Source: Pisaster brevispinus | Taxonomy: Eukaryota > Echinodermata > Asteroidea > Forcipulatida > Asteriidae | Direction: 5' to 3' | Length of the DNA: 64,000 bases | Assembly (NCBI GenBank): GCA_023634235.1 | Contig: JAMKCF010000019.1 | Coordinates: 1,116,001-1,180,000, forward strand | In this document: piece after piece, positions 62,595-64,000 of the stretch | Layout: every line of letters starts with the position of its first letter | How positions within the stretch are numbered: position 1 is the stretch's first letter | Position numbers and translations under genes: made by a program | Notes under the pieces: model-generated | The model's input: the letters and a program-made list of their open reading frames with translations, nothing else | Told to the model about the DNA's origin: nothing | The model's database searches: none

Positions 62595-63039
62595 GCACAA
62601 TTTTAGTACCACTGTAAAGCCCGTTTCAAGGGCTCCCTCTCCCGTGAGTTTGGGGTCGCTGACGATTCTGTAGGCGAGGCGAGCGGCCTGGATGTTAGGC
62701 CTACCCCTAAGAAAAATTGAAAAAAAAAAAAAACAAACAAACCCAGAAGCAAGGTCGTGCCGGCAGGGGTCATGGCCCAAAATAAAAGTGCGGTGAATTT
62801 GGGAATAAGTCCCGATCTAGGAGGGCTAGAGAGATGATTTTTTGGCCTGACTCTGCCTTAGGTATCCCTGCATCCGAAAATTAGACTTTTACGGCCGTTG
62901 CGGGCAGGCTTCACACCGGAAAAGACCAGCAAGCGGGGACACTCCGAAAGCCCCCCAAAACATCAACTTGATTTTGCTGTAAAAAGACACAAATACAAAA
63001 TAAGGAGGGTCACATCACCCCCAGGGCAATATCGAATCT
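62595..63039 (+). repeat. Reference type A monomer (new style, 445 bp)
   Basis: Representative of the A units from 13.3 kb onward; the phase is arbitrary, starting at GCACAA. In order it shows the AGCCC/GGGCT hairpin, GGCCTGGATGTTAGGCC, CCTACCCCTAAGAAAAATTG, an A tract from 62720, CCCAGAAGCAAGG, GTGCCGGCAGGGGTCATGG, then GTGAATTTGGG. The usual A-diagnostic right half is ATAACTCCC, AGAGGGATGAT, TTTTTTGGCC, CCCCGC and AACGTG. This copy is a mosaic: it has the B states ATAAGTCCC, AGAGAGATGAT, CCCCCC and AACTTG but keeps the A state TTTTTTGGCC. Length differences among A units come almost entirely from the A tract. Confidence 0.93.
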
Positions 63040-63789
63040 GCACAATTTTAGTACCACTGTAAAGCCCGTTTCAAGGGCTCCCTCTCCCGTGAGTTTGGGG
63101 TCGCTGACGATTCTGTAGGCGAGGCGAGCGGCCTGGATGTTAGGCCTACCCCTAAGAAAAATTGAAAAAAAAAACAAAACAAAAACCCAGAAGCAAGGTC
63201 GTGCCGGCAGGGGTCATGGCCCAAAATAAAAGTGCGGTGAATTTGGGAATAACTCCCGATCTAGGAGGGCTAGAGGGATGATTTTTTGGCCTGACTCTGC
63301 CTTAGGTATCCCTGCATCCGAAAATTAGACTTTTATGGCCGTTGCGGGCAGGCTTCACACCGGAAAAGACCAGCAAGCCGGGACACTCCGAAAGCCCCGC
63401 AAAACATCAACGTGATTTTGCTGTAAAAAGACACAAATACAAAATAAGGAGGGTCACATCACCCCCAGGGCAATATCGAATCTGCACAATTTTAGTACCA
63501 CTGTAAAGCCCGTTTCAAGGGCTCCCTCTCCCGTGAGTTTGGGGTTGCTGACGATTCTGTAGGCGAGGTGAGCGGCCTGGATGTTAGGCCCTCCCCTTAG
63601 AGAAATAGGAAAACAAAAACCAGGGGTCATGGCCCAAAATAAAAGTGCGGTGAATTTGGGAATAAGTCCCGATCTAGGAGGGCTAGAGGGATGATTTTTT
63701 GGCCTGACTCTGCCTTAGGTATCCCTGCATCCGAAAATTAGACTTTTATGGCCGTTGCGGGCAAGCTTCACACCGGAAAAGACCAGCAA

Positions 63790-63813
63790 GCGGGGACACT
63801 CCGAAAGCCCCGC
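63790..63813 (+). other. Conserved hairpin GCGGGG / CCCCGC
   Basis: A perfect 6-bp inverted repeat closes a 12-base loop (ACACTCCGAAAG). The same element is present in most A units and most old-style units. Typical B units have CCCCCC on the right arm, which breaks the second base pair (for example 62488-62511). Whether it forms in DNA or in a transcript is unknown. Confidence 0.8.
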
Positions 63814-64000
63814 AAAACATCAACGTGATTTTGCTGTAAAAAGACACAAATACAAAATAAGGAGGGTCACATCACCCCCAGGGCAATATCGAATCTGCAC
63901 AATTTTAGTACCACTGTAAAGCCCGTTTCAAGGGCTCCCTCTCCCGTGAGTTTGGGGTCGCTGACGATTCTGTAGGCGAGGCGAGCGGCCTGGATGTTAG

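Larger units (their letters stand above)
1..64000 (+). repeat. Satellite DNA array filling the window (about 413- and 445-bp monomers)
   Basis: The same roughly 430-bp unit recurs head to tail from the first base to the last, always in the same orientation. The anchor GCACAA (usually in TCTGCACAATTTTAG) occurs 148 times by hand count, with spacing clustered at 411-414 and 441-454 bp; exceptions are explained by visible deletions or duplications. No unique sequence interrupts the array. Long directional arrays with higher-order periodicity are typical of eukaryotic centromeric or heterochromatic satellites. I do not recognise the family and cannot name the host. The strand is arbitrary and chosen so that the A tract reads as A. 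Confidence 0.98.
57520..64000 (+). repeat. Mixed A/B block to the end of the window
   Basis: Monomer starts are 57520 A, 57965 B, 58378 A, 58824 B, 59237 A, 59683 B, 60094 B, 60507 B (373 bp, deleted), 60880 B, 61293 A, 61740 A, 62182 B, 62595 A, 63040 A, 63484 B and 63897 (cut by the window end). A-B dimers with period 858-859 bp cover 57.5-59.7 kb. A run of four B units at 59683-61292 is unusual. The array continues beyond 64000. Confidence 0.92.

Noticed and set aside
13233..62780. Recurring 60-72-codon minus-strand frame in A units (ends in LKLCRFDIALGVM)
   Set aside because: It recurs because the monomer recurs. It survives only where the A-tract length keeps frame, the F run varies freely, and a second frame through the same bases is also open. 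Signs of coding selection cannot be shown by eye.
1..64000. CRISPR array
   Set aside because: The repeat unit is over 400 bp with no short repeat/unique spacer alternation, and there are no cas genes.
1..64000. Ribosomal DNA or its intergenic spacer
   Set aside because: No rRNA-like segment is seen, and a spacer of at least 64 kb made of one subrepeat would be extreme.
1..64000. Telomeric repeats or transposon terminal repeats
   Set aside because: No TTAGGG/TTTAGGG-type tandem arrays, long terminal repeats or transposase-like reading frames are visible. The recurring GATGTTAGGCC string is part of the monomer and not a telomere motif.

Overview
The whole window is one uninterrupted, head-to-tail array of eukaryotic satellite DNA. 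I see no protein gene, rRNA, tRNA, CRISPR array or autonomous transposon. All units point the same way. Using the short conserved string GCACAA as an anchor, I counted 148 anchored units by eye, plus several truncated ones, so the array enters and leaves the window mid-run. Nothing in the sequence names the species. Long tandem arrays with higher-order structure indicate a eukaryotic nuclear genome, probably centromeric, pericentromeric or other heterochromatic DNA. I do not recognise the monomer as any described satellite family.

The monomer has two main forms. Type A (about 441-454 bp) carries a homopolymer A tract of roughly 9-32 bases, followed by a segment containing AAGCAAGG and GCCGGC. 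Type B (almost always 413 bp) lacks that segment and has a short, fixed A4-C-A5 tract. B looks like A minus the interval between two CAGGGG direct repeats. A third form, called delta here (338 bp), has lost the A tract and its flanks.

Layout: (1) 1-3543 holds 2.7 near-identical copies of a 1,315-bp higher-order repeat, A1-A2-B. (2) 3544-13262 is a diverged zone of old-style A and B units with deletions, a 33-bp duplication, an AT microsatellite and truncated monomers. (3) 13263-14976 is a patchwork boundary where old and new monomer types are spliced together. (4) 14977-64000 is a homogenised domain of new-style A and B whose order changes along its length: mostly A-B and A-A-B to 23 kb; A-B-delta at 23.2-27.1 kb; a 2,294-bp tandem segmental duplication at 27.6-32.2 kb; mixed A-B and A-B-B at 32-46 kb; five consecutive A-B-B trimers of about 1,272 bp at 46.0-52.3 kb, including a 2,544-bp duplication; then mixed A/B to the end.

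There are no genes to work together. The informative content is how the array evolves: unequal exchange, gene-conversion-like A/B mosaics, slippage at the A tract, and short inverted repeats kept in nearly every monomer. Open reading frames of 60-164 codons, mostly on the minus strand, are by-products of the repeat and are not annotated as genes.
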